DNA of 64,000 nucleotides from Aldehydirespirator sp965116665 (GCA_965116665.1 OZ220709.1:3224001-3288000), one strand, 5' to 3'. Positions 1 to 8,240 are shown, counted from the first letter of the stretch. The notes: a model not told the origin generated them from the sequence alone. Translations and numbers: made by a program.

Positions 1-140
1 ATCCGATCACGGCGATCGCGGGAGGCGACATACTCGCGGACGGCGCGCCGGGCCGCCTCCTGCATCGAGATACCTTCAAGAGAGGCCCTCTCTCGTAGCG
101 CCTCGTGCTCCTCATCGGTCAACCTGAGCGTCATGGCCAT
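1..140 (-). CDS. Ribbon-helix-helix (CopG/Arc-type) antitoxin-like protein, partial
   Basis: Forty-six codons are visible, reading left from an ATG at 140 (a second ATG is at 134), before the window edge cuts the gene. The product starts with a short beta-strand (MTLRLTDEEHEAL) followed by a helix-turn-helix stretch (RERASLEGISMQEAARRAV) and a basic tail. This is the ribbon-helix-helix fold of small DNA-binding antitoxins that autorepress their operon. A toxin gene would be expected just outside the window. GGGAG lies one base before the ATG, and TACCGT lies six bases before it, which would also fit a leaderless transcript. A palindrome at 149-165 is a likely operator. Confidence 0.7.
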   Translation of the reverse strand, partial: MAMTLRLTDEEHEALRERASLEGISMQEAARRAVREYVASRDRRDR

Positions 141-148
141 ACTCCCAC

Positions 149-165
149 GGTATCAGATCGATACC
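149..165. promoter_or_regulatory. Palindromic operator candidate for the RHH antitoxin
   Basis: GGTATC and GATACC are perfect 6-bp inverted arms separated by 5 bp, ending 9 bp upstream of the antitoxin start. RHH antitoxins usually bind such sites to repress their own operon. A second palindrome, ATAACATGTTAT, is at 221-232 in the same AT-rich gap (141-295), which holds no other gene I can support. Confidence 0.45.
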
Positions 166-295
166 ACTACTGCCGCAAGAGATCCTTCTCTCAAACTAAT
201 CTTATATACCCTGACATAGTATAACATGTTATGGCATATCTCGGCCTCACGGCGACAGGATTCGGGGCCGCCGCTGGGCGGGCACCGGAACGGCG

Positions 296-1234
296 TTAGG
301 GCTCTAGGACGACCTTGATGGCGCCGGCGGCCCGGTCGGCGGCGGTGGCGAAGGCCTCCCCGGCGGCGTCGAGCGGGAACCGGTGGGTGATCACCGCCTC
401 AGCCATCTCGGGCGTCGCGGCCAGCACGGAGGCGGCCGCCTCCATGTCCCGGACCGCGCCGGCGCGCCCGTACATCGACGACGGGACCACCGTGAGCTCC
501 TTCATGAAGACGTCGGCGAAGGGGAGCTCCAGGCCCTCCCAATAGGCAGCCAGCAGCAGCATGGTGCCGCCGGGGCGGCACCGGGCCGCGGTCTCCACCA
601 GCGCCGAGGCCGTGCCCGCCGCGTCCACCACGACGTCGTAGGGCTCCTCGGTGAGCGGCGCCGCGCCCAGGCGGTCGGCGGCCTCGCGCTGGGCGTCGTG
701 GCGGGCCGCCACCGCGGTCTCGCAGCCGGCGGTGCGGGCCACGGCCAGGGCCGCCTGGCCGATGCTGCCCCCGCCGACCACCGCCACCCGCATACCGCCC
801 TGCAGCCCCGCCAGCCGGAATCCGTGGAAGGCGACGCCGAGCGGCTCCACCAGGCAGGCGTCTCGGGGGTCCACCCCCGCCGGCAACGGCACCAGCATGT
901 CCGGCGAGACCAGAACCTCGTCGGCCATGCCACCGTCGCGGGTGATGCCGCAGATGCTGTTGAGCGTCTCCGGGCAGCGGTTGTAGTCGCCGGCCCGGCA
1001 CAGCCCGCAGGTGCCGCAGCCTCGGATCGGCTCCACCGCCACCGCCCGCCCGTCGGCGGTGTAGCCCGCGAACTCGTGGCCGATGGTGAACGGATCGAAG
1101 AACCCCAGCTCCAGCATGTGCAGGTCCGAGCCGCACACGCCCGATGAGACCACCTTGACCCGGACCCCGTCACCGGCCGGGGCGGCCACCTCGACGGTGG
1201 TGGCCCGCCCGTCGACGCACCGGACCGCCCTCAC
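296..1234 (-). CDS. Zinc-dependent medium-chain alcohol dehydrogenase
   Basis: A 312-aa MDR-superfamily NAD(P)-dependent dehydrogenase. The zinc ligand motif VCGSD (C34), the GHE motif (52-54) and the four structural zinc cysteines (C73, C76, C79, C87) are all present. A glycine-rich nucleotide loop (VVGGGSIGQAA) begins the Rossmann half. The start is taken as GTG at 1234, two bases after the TAG of the upstream hydrolase, because the conserved fold begins there; residues encoded further upstream are out-of-frame hydrolase sequence. At 312 aa it is a little short for the family (about 340), the N-terminal strand being abbreviated. It is probably cotranscribed with the hydrolase gene. The substrate is likely a secondary alcohol or polyol but cannot be fixed. 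Confidence 0.85.
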   Translation of the reverse strand: MRAVRCVDGRATTVEVAAPAGDGVRVKVVSSGVCGSDLHMLELGFFDPFTIGHEFAGYTADGRAVAVEPIRGCGTCGLCRAGDYNRCPETLNSICGITRDGGMADEVLVSPDMLVPLPAGVDPRDACLVEPLGVAFHGFRLAGLQGGMRVAVVGGGSIGQAALAVARTAGCETAVAARHDAQREAADRLGAAPLTEEPYDVVVDAAGTASALVETAARCRPGGTMLLLAAYWEGLELPFADVFMKELTVVPSSMYGRAGAVRDMEAAASVLAATPEMAEAVITHRFPLDAAGEAFATAADRAAGAIKVVLEP

Positions 1235-1236
1235 GG

Positions 1237-2412
1237 CTAGAGGCTGTTGTAGGTGGCCGTCTCGATGTCGGTGTAGAGCTGGTAGGAGCGGGCGTCCGCG
1301 AACGGGAGCTGCTGGCTGATGTAGGCGCCCGCCACCTGGTTGGCCATGTCGATCCAGAAGAAGGAGTTGGCCAGTCCGGCCCACATGAGACCGCCCGCGG
1401 GGCGCCCGGTGGGCAGCGGCTCCTCGTTGATCTGGAAGGTCAGCCCCCACGACTTCTCGACGCCGGGGAAGAACTCGGCCTCGTTGGTGAGGTCGGGGAT
1501 CACCGGCGGCAGGGCGACCACCCGCAGGTCGCCCATGCTGTTGGCCGTCATCTGGTCCACCGTCTCGGGCTGCAGCACCTGGGCGCCGTTGCGGCTGCCC
1601 CGACCGAGGATCATCTGCAGGAAGCAGCAGTAGTCCCCCACCGTGCCGTACAGCCCGCCGCCGCCCATCTGGAACTCCGGCTCGGGGGGCAGCCCGAACT
1701 CGATGGCCACCAGCGACCCGTCGGGCAGCCGGGCGTGCATGGCGGACTGGCGGGCCGCCATGTCGTCACTGATCCGGAAGTTCGTCGAGTCCATGCCGAG
1801 CGGCCCGAGGACGTGCTCGTCGAGGTAGTCGCCGAGGCGCTGGCCCGAGACCTCCTCCACCATTAGGCCGGCGTAGTCGATGTTGGTGCCGTACCACCAC
1901 CGCTCGCCCGGGTCGAACAGCGCCGGGGCGGTCAGCGACGCCAGCTCGCAGGTGGTGATCGACGGGACGCCGGTGGCCTGCTGGTAGCGCAGCAGTTCCT
2001 CGGTCCAGAACTCGTACCCGAAGCCGGCGGTGTGGGTCAGCAGGTGCCGCAGGGTGATCGGCGAGCGGGCCGGCCGCACCTGCGGCTGCCCGTCGTCGTC
2101 GAAGCCCTCCAGCACGCCCACCTCGGCCAGGGAGGGCACCACGCCGGAGGCCGGCGCGTCGAGGTCCAGCCGGCCCTGCTCGACCATCTGCATGGCCGCA
2201 GTGCCGGTGATCGCTTTGGTCATCGACGCGATCCAGCACACCGTGTCGATGGTCATCTCTCCGGCGCCCGCGCCGGGGTCGGCAGAGCGCTGGCCGGCGG
2301 CCGCAGCCGCCAAGGTGCCGTCCCCGCTGACCACCTGGGCCACCGCGCCGGCAACGTCGCCGTCGCTCACCCCGCGATCCAGAATCGCCTGCACATCATC
2401 CTGTAGGGCCAT
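1237..2412 (-). CDS. Serine hydrolase, class C beta-lactamase/esterase family
   Basis: A 391-aa protein of the beta-lactamase/penicillin-binding-protein-like family (EstB-type esterases). The nucleophile motif SxxK is S63-M-T-K66 in the context CWIASMTKAITG; a tyrosine motif follows at about residue 174 (WWYGTN). Further family marks are LLTHTAG near 125-130 and the glycine-rich GGGGLYGTVGDY segment. ATG 2412 was chosen because GGGAGGGAGG lies just upstream. No signal peptide is seen, suggesting a cytoplasmic esterase rather than a secreted beta-lactamase. The alcohol dehydrogenase follows immediately, so the pair may process an ester and its alcohol product; that link is inference. Confidence 0.85.
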   Translation of the reverse strand: MALQDDVQAILDRGVSDGDVAGAVAQVVSGDGTLAAAAAGQRSADPGAGAGEMTIDTVCWIASMTKAITGTAAMQMVEQGRLDLDAPASGVVPSLAEVGVLEGFDDDGQPQVRPARSPITLRHLLTHTAGFGYEFWTEELLRYQQATGVPSITTCELASLTAPALFDPGERWWYGTNIDYAGLMVEEVSGQRLGDYLDEHVLGPLGMDSTNFRISDDMAARQSAMHARLPDGSLVAIEFGLPPEPEFQMGGGGLYGTVGDYCCFLQMILGRGSRNGAQVLQPETVDQMTANSMGDLRVVALPPVIPDLTNEAEFFPGVEKSWGLTFQINEEPLPTGRPAGGLMWAGLANSFFWIDMANQVAGAYISQQLPFADARSYQLYTDIETATYNSL

Positions 2413-2493
2413 GGAAGCCTCCCTCCCGTCGGTGCTGGCACCCATTGTGCAACACCGGGAGCGGCGACGCTTCGGCTGGCGGCCCCGGAAGCG

Positions 2494-3729
2494 TCAGCCG
2501 GGCTCGGGCTCGGATGCCCTGGGCCGGCGCACGCTCGTGACTGAGTCCGCGACCGAGCGCATCGGCATGGTGGAGATCTCGAACACGGCACCGACCAGCT
2601 GCGCCGGGGCCCGGGCGGCCTCGACCAGGCCGCGGCCGAGGATCGCGCCCGCGGTGCGTCCCGATGTTCGACGGGTCCATCCCAGCGCCACGAACACCCC
2701 CAGCGACAGGAGGGCGATGAACGCCATGAACCCGGTGACGATGATCCACCCGGCCGGGCTGGCCAGCAGCGGCAGGTCGACGAAGTTCATGCCGAAGAAC
2801 CCGGCCACCAGTGACAGCGGCAGCATGATGGCCGCGTACACCGTGAGGACCTTGGTCACCTCGGTCGCCTGCCGGGCCTCTGCGCCCCGGTAGGCGTCGA
2901 GGGTCTCGGCCAGGGCGGTGCGGGCCCCGTCGACGCCCTGGGCGGCCCGGGAGGCGGTGTCGAACACGTCGGAGAACCGCCGTCGGCCCGAGTCCGACAC
3001 CAGCGGGGAGGTCGCGTGGCGCAGGACGTCGAGCGCCTCCCGCTGGGGGTGCACCACCCGGCGGAGCGCGGCCACGTCCGACCGGACCGCGGTGATCTCG
3101 ATCAGGAAGTCGGCGTCGGCGGTCAACGCCTGGGTGATCAGCTCCTCGTTGCGGTCGTCGAACACCTCCAGCACCGACACCAGCCGGCGGGTGGCCACGT
3201 CCGCCAGCCGGGCCAGGGTCTCGTCGGGGCCGCCGCTGGCCACCTCGGGACGGCACAGCACGCCGTCCCAGAGCGCGTCGACCGACGGCGAGCGCTGGTC
3301 GTGGACGGTGACGAGCCGGCGCGCGGACACGAAGCAGTCGAGTTCGTAGGTCTCTATCCGGTCCTCGGCCAGCGCGTGCAGCACCAGCAGGATGAACGTC
3401 CCGAAGTCGTCGACCTTGGGAAGGTCGATGTCCTCCACCGCGTCCCGCACCGCCAACGCGTCGAGGCCCATCTGCTCGGCGAGTTCAGCGAGTTCGTCGT
3501 GATCGTCACGCCCGGCGGTGATGTCGATCCACACCCAGCCCGTCTCGGGCAGTCCCCCGGAGGGCTCGACCGCGACCGCGCACCGGCCCGGCTCGAAGTG
3601 CACTGCGCGCTGCAGCATCACTAGCGATGTTTGCACACGAGCCGCGCCGTTTGGCTGACCCGCTACCTGTTGGCCGGGTCTGATCCCGGCGGGTGCTGAA
3701 TCTCGGGTGAGTTCTGTGCCGTATGCCAC
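2494..3729 (-). CDS. corA: CorA-family magnesium/divalent metal transporter
   Basis: A 411-aa CorA/MRS2-type channel: a long cytoplasmic alpha/beta domain with helical arms, then two C-terminal membrane segments. The signature GMN tripeptide is at 313-315 at the end of the first membrane helix (GFFGMNFVDLP), followed by a second hydrophobic helix (WIIVTGFMAFIALLSLGVFV). Unusually for CorA, about 60 residues follow the second helix and the usual basic C-terminal tail is extended. The GTG at 3729 has GGGAG about 8 bases upstream; an internal GTG/ATG at 3621/3618 starting closer to the conserved domain is the alternative. It is divergent from the flavoenzyme at 3824. Confidence 0.9.
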   Translation of the reverse strand: MAYGTELTRDSAPAGIRPGQQVAGQPNGAARVQTSLVMLQRAVHFEPGRCAVAVEPSGGLPETGWVWIDITAGRDDHDELAELAEQMGLDALAVRDAVEDIDLPKVDDFGTFILLVLHALAEDRIETYELDCFVSARRLVTVHDQRSPSVDALWDGVLCRPEVASGGPDETLARLADVATRRLVSVLEVFDDRNEELITQALTADADFLIEITAVRSDVAALRRVVHPQREALDVLRHATSPLVSDSGRRRFSDVFDTASRAAQGVDGARTALAETLDAYRGAEARQATEVTKVLTVYAAIMLPLSLVAGFFGMNFVDLPLLASPAGWIIVTGFMAFIALLSLGVFVALGWTRRTSGRTAGAILGRGLVEAARAPAQLVGAVFEISTMPMRSVADSVTSVRRPRASEPEPG

Positions 3730-3810
3730 CCGATAGTCTCCCGAGAAACCTGTGGGCGACCGGTCGCGGCCCGGTAGCGCCGGAATCGGGGCCGGATGGT
3801 GGTGTCGCTC

Positions 3811-3816
3811 TAGATT
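3811..3816 (+). promoter_or_regulatory. -10 element of a probable leaderless promoter
   Basis: TAGATT ends 7 bases before the GTG at 3824, the spacing expected when transcription starts at the start codon. No Shine-Dalgarno sequence lies in the gap. No clear -35 is seen. Confidence 0.4.
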
Positions 3817-3823
3817 GGGCTGT

Positions 3824-4978
3824 GTGACTCATCAGTCGCTCGCTGCGGCCCGCGAGCTGGGACCCGCCATCAGCGCCCGCTCGGCAGAGATCGAAGCACT
3901 GGGGACGCTGCCGATGGACCTGGTGGACGAGATCCGGCCGACCGGAGCGTTCCGGATGTACGTGCCTGCCGACCTGGGCGGGCCGGAGGTGACCGCGGTC
4001 GAGAGCCTGGAGGTCTGCGAGGAGTTCGCTTACCACGACGGCTCGGTCGGCTGGTGCGTGGCCATCGCGGCCACCACGTCGCTGTTGGCGTCGTACCTGC
4101 CCGATCCCCACGCTGAGGCCCTGTTCGGTGATCCTTCCGCCATCGGCGGAGGATTCGTGATGCCCCGGGGACGGGCCGTGCCCACTGAAGGAGGGCTGCG
4201 GGTGTCGGGGCGCTGGCAGTGGGGCTCGGGCACCAAGCACTGCACCACCATCGGGGGCGGATGCCGTGTGGTCGGCCCCGACGGTCGGCCCGAGCCGCGA
4301 GGCGACGGTCTGGCCGTGCCGTTCGTGTTCATGGATCCCGGTGACATCACCTTCATCGAGACCTGGGACGTGGCCGGACTGGCCGGTACGGGCTCAGTCG
4401 ACTTCGAGGCCACCGACGCGTTCGTTCCCGAGGGCCGCTGGGTGCAGATCGGAGCGGGGGGGCCGGTCCGGGACAACGCCTGGTCCCGGTTCTCGTTCTA
4501 CGGGCTGCTGGCCTGCGGGGTGGCGTCCGCCGCGGTCGGCGTCGCCCGCCGCTCGATCGACGAGCTGGTGGACCTTGCCGGGGCGAAGAAACCCCAGGGC
4601 AGCACCCGGACCCTGGCCGAGCGGGCCACCACGCAGGCAGAGATCGCGCGAGCGGAGGCGAGGCTCGGCGGGACCTGGTCACTGATGCTCGACGCAGTGG
4701 ACGACACTTGGCAGAGCGCGCTGGCGGGTCAGCCGTCCACCGTCGACCAGAAGCGACGGATCCGCCTGGCCGCCACCCACGCCACCCAGACCGCGGCCGG
4801 TGTGGCCGCGTCGATGTTCACGACTGCGGGCGGTGCGGCTGTGTATCGCACCAGCCCGATCCAGCGCTGCTTCCGGGACACCGCGGTGGCCGCCCAGCAC
4901 GCCATGGTGGCGCCCCGGACGATGGAGACCGCGGGTCGGCTACGGATGGGCCTCGACACCGACACCTCGACGCTGTGA
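3824..4978 (+). CDS. Acyl-CoA dehydrogenase-like flavoprotein (possible flavin-dependent monooxygenase)
   Basis: A 384-aa protein with the acyl-CoA dehydrogenase fold: an N-terminal helical domain (AARELGPAISARSAEIE), a middle beta domain (GGFVMPRGRA...GGLRVSGRWQWGSGTKH) and a C-terminal helical bundle. The SGRWQWGSG segment and the absence of the usual acyl-CoA dehydrogenase signatures resemble the HsaA/pigment-hydroxylase subgroup, which uses reduced flavin to hydroxylate aromatic or cyclic substrates instead of dehydrogenating CoA esters. GTG 3824 is chosen for the leaderless promoter and because conserved sequence begins there; an ATG 24 codons earlier is possible. An LLM flavin oxidoreductase gene starts 12 bp downstream, so the two are probably an operon. 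Confidence 0.75.
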   Translation: MTHQSLAAARELGPAISARSAEIEALGTLPMDLVDEIRPTGAFRMYVPADLGGPEVTAVESLEVCEEFAYHDGSVGWCVAIAATTSLLASYLPDPHAEALFGDPSAIGGGFVMPRGRAVPTEGGLRVSGRWQWGSGTKHCTTIGGGCRVVGPDGRPEPRGDGLAVPFVFMDPGDITFIETWDVAGLAGTGSVDFEATDAFVPEGRWVQIGAGGPVRDNAWSRFSFYGLLACGVASAAVGVARRSIDELVDLAGAKKPQGSTRTLAERATTQAEIARAEARLGGTWSLMLDAVDDTWQSALAGQPSTVDQKRRIRLAATHATQTAAGVAASMFTTAGGAAVYRTSPIQRCFRDTAVAAQHAMVAPRTMETAGRLRMGLDTDTSTL

Positions 4979-4990
4979 CCCGGTACTGAC

Positions 4991-5896
4991 ATGGTCGCCG
5001 TCGGTGTGAGCCTGCCGTGGGGCCTGTGGGGGCTGGCGCCGGAGGAGCAACGGGCCCTGCTGGGCCGCATCGCCGGCGCCGGCATCGACCACATGTTCAC
5101 CGCCGACCATGTCAGCTTCCGCGACGGCAGCGGCATGGACGGCCTCGTCACCCTGGCCGCCCTCAGCGGGCTCGAGCCCAGGCTCGGCCTCCATGTGGGC
5201 GTCTACCTGCTGGCCCTGCGACATCCGATGGTGGCCGCCCGCCAGATCGCCACCCTGGCCGAGGCCGCTCCGGGGCGGCTGACGGTGGGAGTCGGCGTGG
5301 GGGGCGACGACCGCCGCGAGGTCGAGGTGTGCGATGTCGATCCGTCCACCAGGGGCCGCCGCACCGATGTCGCGCTGGGGATCGTGCGGGCCCTGCTGGA
5401 GGGGCGGACCGTGGACGGCGACGGCGAGTTCTTCCAGTTCCGGGGCGGGCGGATCCGGCCTGGGCCCGATCCGCCGGTGCCGGTGGTGGTCGGGGGACGC
5501 AGCGACGCCGCTCTGGAGCGGGCCGGCCGGTTGGGTGACGGCTGGCTGGCCGCGTGGTGCTCTGCCCGCCGTTTCGCCGAGGGGGTCGCGGTGGTCGAGG
5601 CGGCCGGCGCAGGCCGCGATGTCGACTGGCAGCACGGCCTGCAGTTGTGGCTCGGAGTGGGCGCCTCACCCGGAGAGGGCCGCTCGCATGTGGCTGCAAC
5701 CATGGAGCGCTTCTACCGGATGAGCTTCGAGCCCTTCGAGCGCTACACGCCGTGCGGCACCGCGGCCGGCATCGCCGAGTTCCTCCAGCCGTACGTTGCC
5801 GCGGGGGCGAGAACGCTGAACCTCACCCCCTGCGGTCCCGACCGCGCCGCCGAGATCGAGACCGTGGCCGAAGTGAAGCAGCTGCTCAGTCCCTAG
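4991..5896 (+). CDS. LLM-class flavin/F420-dependent oxidoreductase
   Basis: A 301-aa bacterial luciferase-like monooxygenase-family TIM-barrel protein. Recognisable segments are the N-terminal GVSLPW strand, IDHMFTADHVSFRDG, GLHVGVYLLALRHPMVAARQIATL, RLTVGVGVGGDDRREVEVCDVD and PVPVVVGGRSDAALERAGRLGDGWL, all typical of actinobacterial LLM proteins that use F420 or FMN. It follows the acyl-CoA dehydrogenase-like gene by 12 bp, so a shared oxidative pathway is likely. The C-terminal half (residues 230-301) carries AGIAEFLQPYVAAGARTLNL, the usual closing motif of the family. The substrate is unknown. Confidence 0.85.
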   Translation: MVAVGVSLPWGLWGLAPEEQRALLGRIAGAGIDHMFTADHVSFRDGSGMDGLVTLAALSGLEPRLGLHVGVYLLALRHPMVAARQIATLAEAAPGRLTVGVGVGGDDRREVEVCDVDPSTRGRRTDVALGIVRALLEGRTVDGDGEFFQFRGGRIRPGPDPPVPVVVGGRSDAALERAGRLGDGWLAAWCSARRFAEGVAVVEAAGAGRDVDWQHGLQLWLGVGASPGEGRSHVAATMERFYRMSFEPFERYTPCGTAAGIAEFLQPYVAAGARTLNLTPCGPDRAAEIETVAEVKQLLSP

Positions 5897-5942
5897 CCGA
5901 GCAGCATTGACGGCTGTTTTAGGATAGTTCCATGTTATTGAG

Positions 5943-5970
5943 TTGCAGGTTGGGTGAGAGCGGCTAAGGT
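5943..5970 (+). promoter_or_regulatory. Promoter candidate for the small membrane protein gene
   Basis: TTGCAG (5943-5948) and TAAGGT (5965-5970) are separated by 16 bp, and TAAGGT ends 7 bases before a GTG at 5978. The arrangement fits a leaderless transcript and decides the start of the next gene. Confidence 0.4.
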
Positions 5971-5977
5971 AGACGTC

Positions 5978-6262
5978 GTGGAGACTCTCGTTCAGGTCGT
6001 GACCGTCGCGCTGGCCGTCGTCGCCATCATCTGGCACCAGCAGCGAACCATCGACAAGCGGCGGGAGAGCACCAACCGTGCAATCGAGAAGCTCGGAGAG
6101 AGTGTGGCGTCAAACGGGCAACGGTTGGCACGAATCGAGGGTTTCCTAGGCATCGGCATGCCTGACGCCACTGCGCCCAAGGCCGTCGGTGCCGCTTCGC
6201 CGAAGCTGCACCCCGGCGAAGCCGAACAGGGCGAGCCTCGCGACCGGTCAGCGCAGGGCTAG
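5978..6262 (+). CDS. Small single-pass membrane protein of unknown function
   Basis: A 94-aa product. Residues 3-19 (TLVQVVTVALAVVAIIW) form one membrane helix, followed by a basic stop-transfer stretch (HQQRTIDKRR), a short amphipathic helix (STNRAIEKLGESVASNGQRLARIEGFLGI) and a disordered proline/alanine-rich tail. The helix after the membrane segment looks like a short coiled coil. GTG 5978 is preferred because of the -10 element seven bases upstream; an in-frame GTG at 5954 is the alternative. Its last 15 bp overlap tail-to-tail with the cyclodeaminase gene on the other strand. I do not recognise a family. Confidence 0.6.
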   Translation: METLVQVVTVALAVVAIIWHQQRTIDKRRESTNRAIEKLGESVASNGQRLARIEGFLGIGMPDATAPKAVGAASPKLHPGEAEQGEPRDRSAQG

Positions 6263-7177
6263 GCGGGCTGCGGCGAGGTCGGCGGCCGCGAAGCCGGCCG
6301 ACTTGAACAGGGTGATCTCTGCGGGTGCAGTGCGGCCCGGGTGGTCGCCGGCGACGAGGGCTCGCAGGTCGGCGGTGATCGAGGCTTCGGTGATCACGCC
6401 GCCGGCCAGCGGCTGGGCCAGGTCGCCCGCCAGCAGAGCGCCCGCCAGGGTGTCAACGAAGATCGTGGCCCGGGATGCGGCTTCGTCGTCGGACTCGCGC
6501 ATGTCGGGCGTGAAGCCGCCGACGAGGTCGAGATGGGCGCCTTGCGCGAGCAGCTCGCCGCGCACCAGCGGCTGGGTGGCGCCGGTGACGCACGAGACGA
6601 TGTCGGCCCGGCTGATGCTGGCGTCGAGATCGTCGGAGGCCTCGGCCGGAAGGCCCTCGGCTCGCAGCGTCTCCGCGACCGACGCGGCCGCCTCTGGGCG
6701 GCGTCCCCAGACCTGTACGCGGGCCAGCGGTCGGACCGCGGCGTGGGCCCGGGCCATGTTGGGCGACAGGGCGCCGGTTCCGACCACCAGCAGGTGCCGG
6801 GCGTCGGCGCGGGCCAACCGGTCAGCGGCCAGAGCAGAGATCGCGGCGGTGCGGCGAGCCGTCAGCTCGTCGCCGTCGAGAACGGCGGCGACCTGGCCGG
6901 TGCGGCCGTCAAAGGCGACGTAGGCGGCGTTGACCGTCGGCACCTCGGTGCCGGCGTTGGACGGGAAGTAGGTGACGGCCTTGACGCCGATCATCTGACG
7001 GTCCGCCCAGGCCGGCATCAACAAGAATGCTCCGGTGCCGCCGCCGGGCAGGCCGACGGGATGCACGTGACGCTCGGGGGCAGTCACATCGTCCTCCACC
7101 AGTGCGGCCGCGATGGCGGCAATCAGTTCGGGCCACGGCGTGGCCGCCCGAACGGCGTCAGCGTCGAGGGTCCGCAT
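6248..7177 (-). CDS. Ornithine cyclodeaminase / mu-crystallin family protein
   Basis: A 309-aa NAD(P)-binding protein of the ornithine cyclodeaminase family, whose members form proline from ornithine, or act as alanine dehydrogenases or imine reductases. Visible marks are the substrate segment MIGVKAVTYFPSNAG, the hinge LDGDELTARRTAAISALAA, the Rossmann loop LLVVGTGALSPNMARAH, VWGRR for cofactor choice, and DLVGGFTPDMRESDD. ATG 7177 is taken; GTG 7180 directly precedes it. Next to it lies a decayed amino-acid oxidase gene, in keeping with amino-acid metabolism. Whether it truly uses ornithine cannot be told from sequence. Confidence 0.85.
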   Translation of the reverse strand: MRTLDADAVRAATPWPELIAAIAAALVEDDVTAPERHVHPVGLPGGGTGAFLLMPAWADRQMIGVKAVTYFPSNAGTEVPTVNAAYVAFDGRTGQVAAVLDGDELTARRTAAISALAADRLARADARHLLVVGTGALSPNMARAHAAVRPLARVQVWGRRPEAAASVAETLRAEGLPAEASDDLDASISRADIVSCVTGATQPLVRGELLAQGAHLDLVGGFTPDMRESDDEAASRATIFVDTLAGALLAGDLAQPLAGGVITEASITADLRALVAGDHPGRTAPAEITLFKSAGFAAADLAAARLALR

Positions 7178-7244
7178 CACGCCGAGAATGTCACGGCTTC
7201 CGTCCCCGTGCCAGATCTCGTCGGCTCGTCGGAGCCGGCACCGC

Positions 7245-7665
7245 CTAGCGCGCGAAGCGTTCGGGGCTGAGTTCGGTTGCGAGGTCGGTGGGGAGCCCGT
7301 CGGGGGCTGTGCCGATGATCAGGTCGGCGACCAGAGATGCGATGGCCGGGGAGGTCTGGATTCCGGTGCCGCCCTGTCCGGCGCACCAGAAGAACCCCTC
7401 CGCGCCGATCGCTGCCGGCCAGGCCGTCGGCGCCGGCTTCCAGGAACGGCCGCGACGCCGCGCTCAGGACCCGGTTGGCCGCCCCGCCATAGGAAGCCAG
7501 GAACTGGGCCGCCGACCGTCCCGTGCTGTGCGCGGCCAGGGAAGCCTCCCGCTCGACGACCGCCACCCGCTGCCCCCGCCGGGCCAGCGCCCAAGCGGCC
7601 GACACCCCGGCGATACCCCCGCCGACAACGACTACATCGAAGGAGCGGGAGGAGGTATCGGTCAT
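7245..7665 (-). pseudogene. Decayed FAD-dependent amino-acid oxidase (DAO family), internal deletion
   Basis: The first 86 or so codons, read left from ATG 7665, encode the FAD-binding N-terminus (FDVVVVGGGIAGVSAAWALA, HSTGRSAAQF) and nearly match the intact gene at 19118-20260 base for base. At 7407 the sequence jumps: positions 7400-7407 match 19273-19280 and 7407 onward matches 19993 onward. The copy therefore lacks the equivalent of 19281-19993, 713 bp, which is not a multiple of three. The remaining C-terminal part is out of frame; its original stop would be TAG at 7245-7247. Without the substrate domain the product cannot be a functional oxidase. The C-terminal remnant is more diverged from the intact copy than the N-terminal part. 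Confidence 0.85.
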
Positions 7666-7750
7666 CGCATCGCGAACTATACGAACCCCGGCTCACGCCG
7701 GTCGATGGGCACCCGGCTGCTCCACGGCTACAACGGCCAGCGTCTTGCCC

Positions 7751-7909
7751 TCAACCACCGATCAAAGCGGGCGGGCGCTGCTGGCTGGCGTATGGCTTGC
7801 CATCCTTGGCGAGGATGATCCCCTCGCCCGCGTGCGCCCGCTCGAGCAGCCTCGACAGGTGGATCTTGGTCTCATGAATATTCACTATTTCTGAGTCATA
7901 CAAAATCAT
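7751..7909 (-). pseudogene. Truncated Phd/YefM-type antitoxin gene
   Basis: ATG 7909 opens a 52-codon frame. Its first 38 or so residues (IVNIHETKIHLSRLLERAHAGE, ILAKDGKPYA) match the antitoxin encoded at 20745-20987. The C-terminal toxin-binding half is replaced by unrelated residues and no PIN toxin gene follows, although the intact copy has one. TATACT at 7916-7921 ends 6 bases before the ATG, so the DNA-binding half may still be transcribed leaderlessly and could act as a stray repressor. It lies in the same order relative to the oxidase remnant as in the intact block. Confidence 0.7.
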
Positions 7910-7915
7910 TTTCCA

Positions 7916-7982
7916 AGTATATTCACTCAGCAAGCTCGGGACGATGACGGCATAAGCGATGTTATGCTGATCATGCTATACA
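7916..7982. promoter_or_regulatory. Divergent promoter/operator region between the antitoxin remnant and the vapB-like gene
   Basis: On the minus strand TATACT (7916-7921) lies 6 bases before ATG 7909. On the plus strand TATACA (7977-7982) lies 6 bases before ATG 7989. Between them GCATAA (7950-7955) and TTATGC (7962-7967) form a perfect 6-bp inverted repeat with a 6-bp spacer, a likely operator for the RHH antitoxin. Confidence 0.45.
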
Positions 7983-7988
7983 GAGGGA

Positions 7989-8237
7989 ATGAGAACGATG
8001 ATCGTGCTGCCCGACCACCATCACGCCGAAGCCAAGCGCAAGGCGGCCCGCGAAGGCATCTCGCTGTCGGAGTACATCCGACGACTCGTGGCGCGCGACC
8101 TCGAACCGGAGGAGCCTGTGAGCGACCCCTCGGTGGTCTTCGGGCTATTCGACAGCGGAGGATCGAAGATCGCCGATGGGAAGCAGGCCGTGATCAGCAA
8201 GGCCATCGACAAGCAGTTCGCGGCCAAGGGACTCTGA
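7989..8237 (+). CDS. vapB: VapB-like ribbon-helix-helix antitoxin
   Basis: An 82-aa protein. The N-terminal 45 residues (MIVLPDHHHAEAKRKAAREG, then SLSEYIRRLVARDLE) form a ribbon-helix-helix DNA-binding unit; the C-terminal part (DPSVVFGLFDSGGSKIADG) would wrap the toxin. A PIN toxin gene follows after 3 bp, the classic antitoxin-first order. ATG 7989 sits six bases after a TATACA -10, suiting leaderless translation; ATG 7998 has AGAGGG about 10 bases upstream and is the alternative. The pair sits inside the decayed duplicate block, between the truncated antitoxin and the PutA remnant, and is absent from the intact block. Confidence 0.8.
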   Translation: MRTMIVLPDHHHAEAKRKAAREGISLSEYIRRLVARDLEPEEPVSDPSVVFGLFDSGGSKIADGKQAVISKAIDKQFAAKGL

Positions 8238-8240
8238 CCG

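Noticed and set aside
5018..5900. Minus-strand frames opposite the LLM oxidoreductase
   Set aside because: No motif, and composition is typical of antisense shadows.
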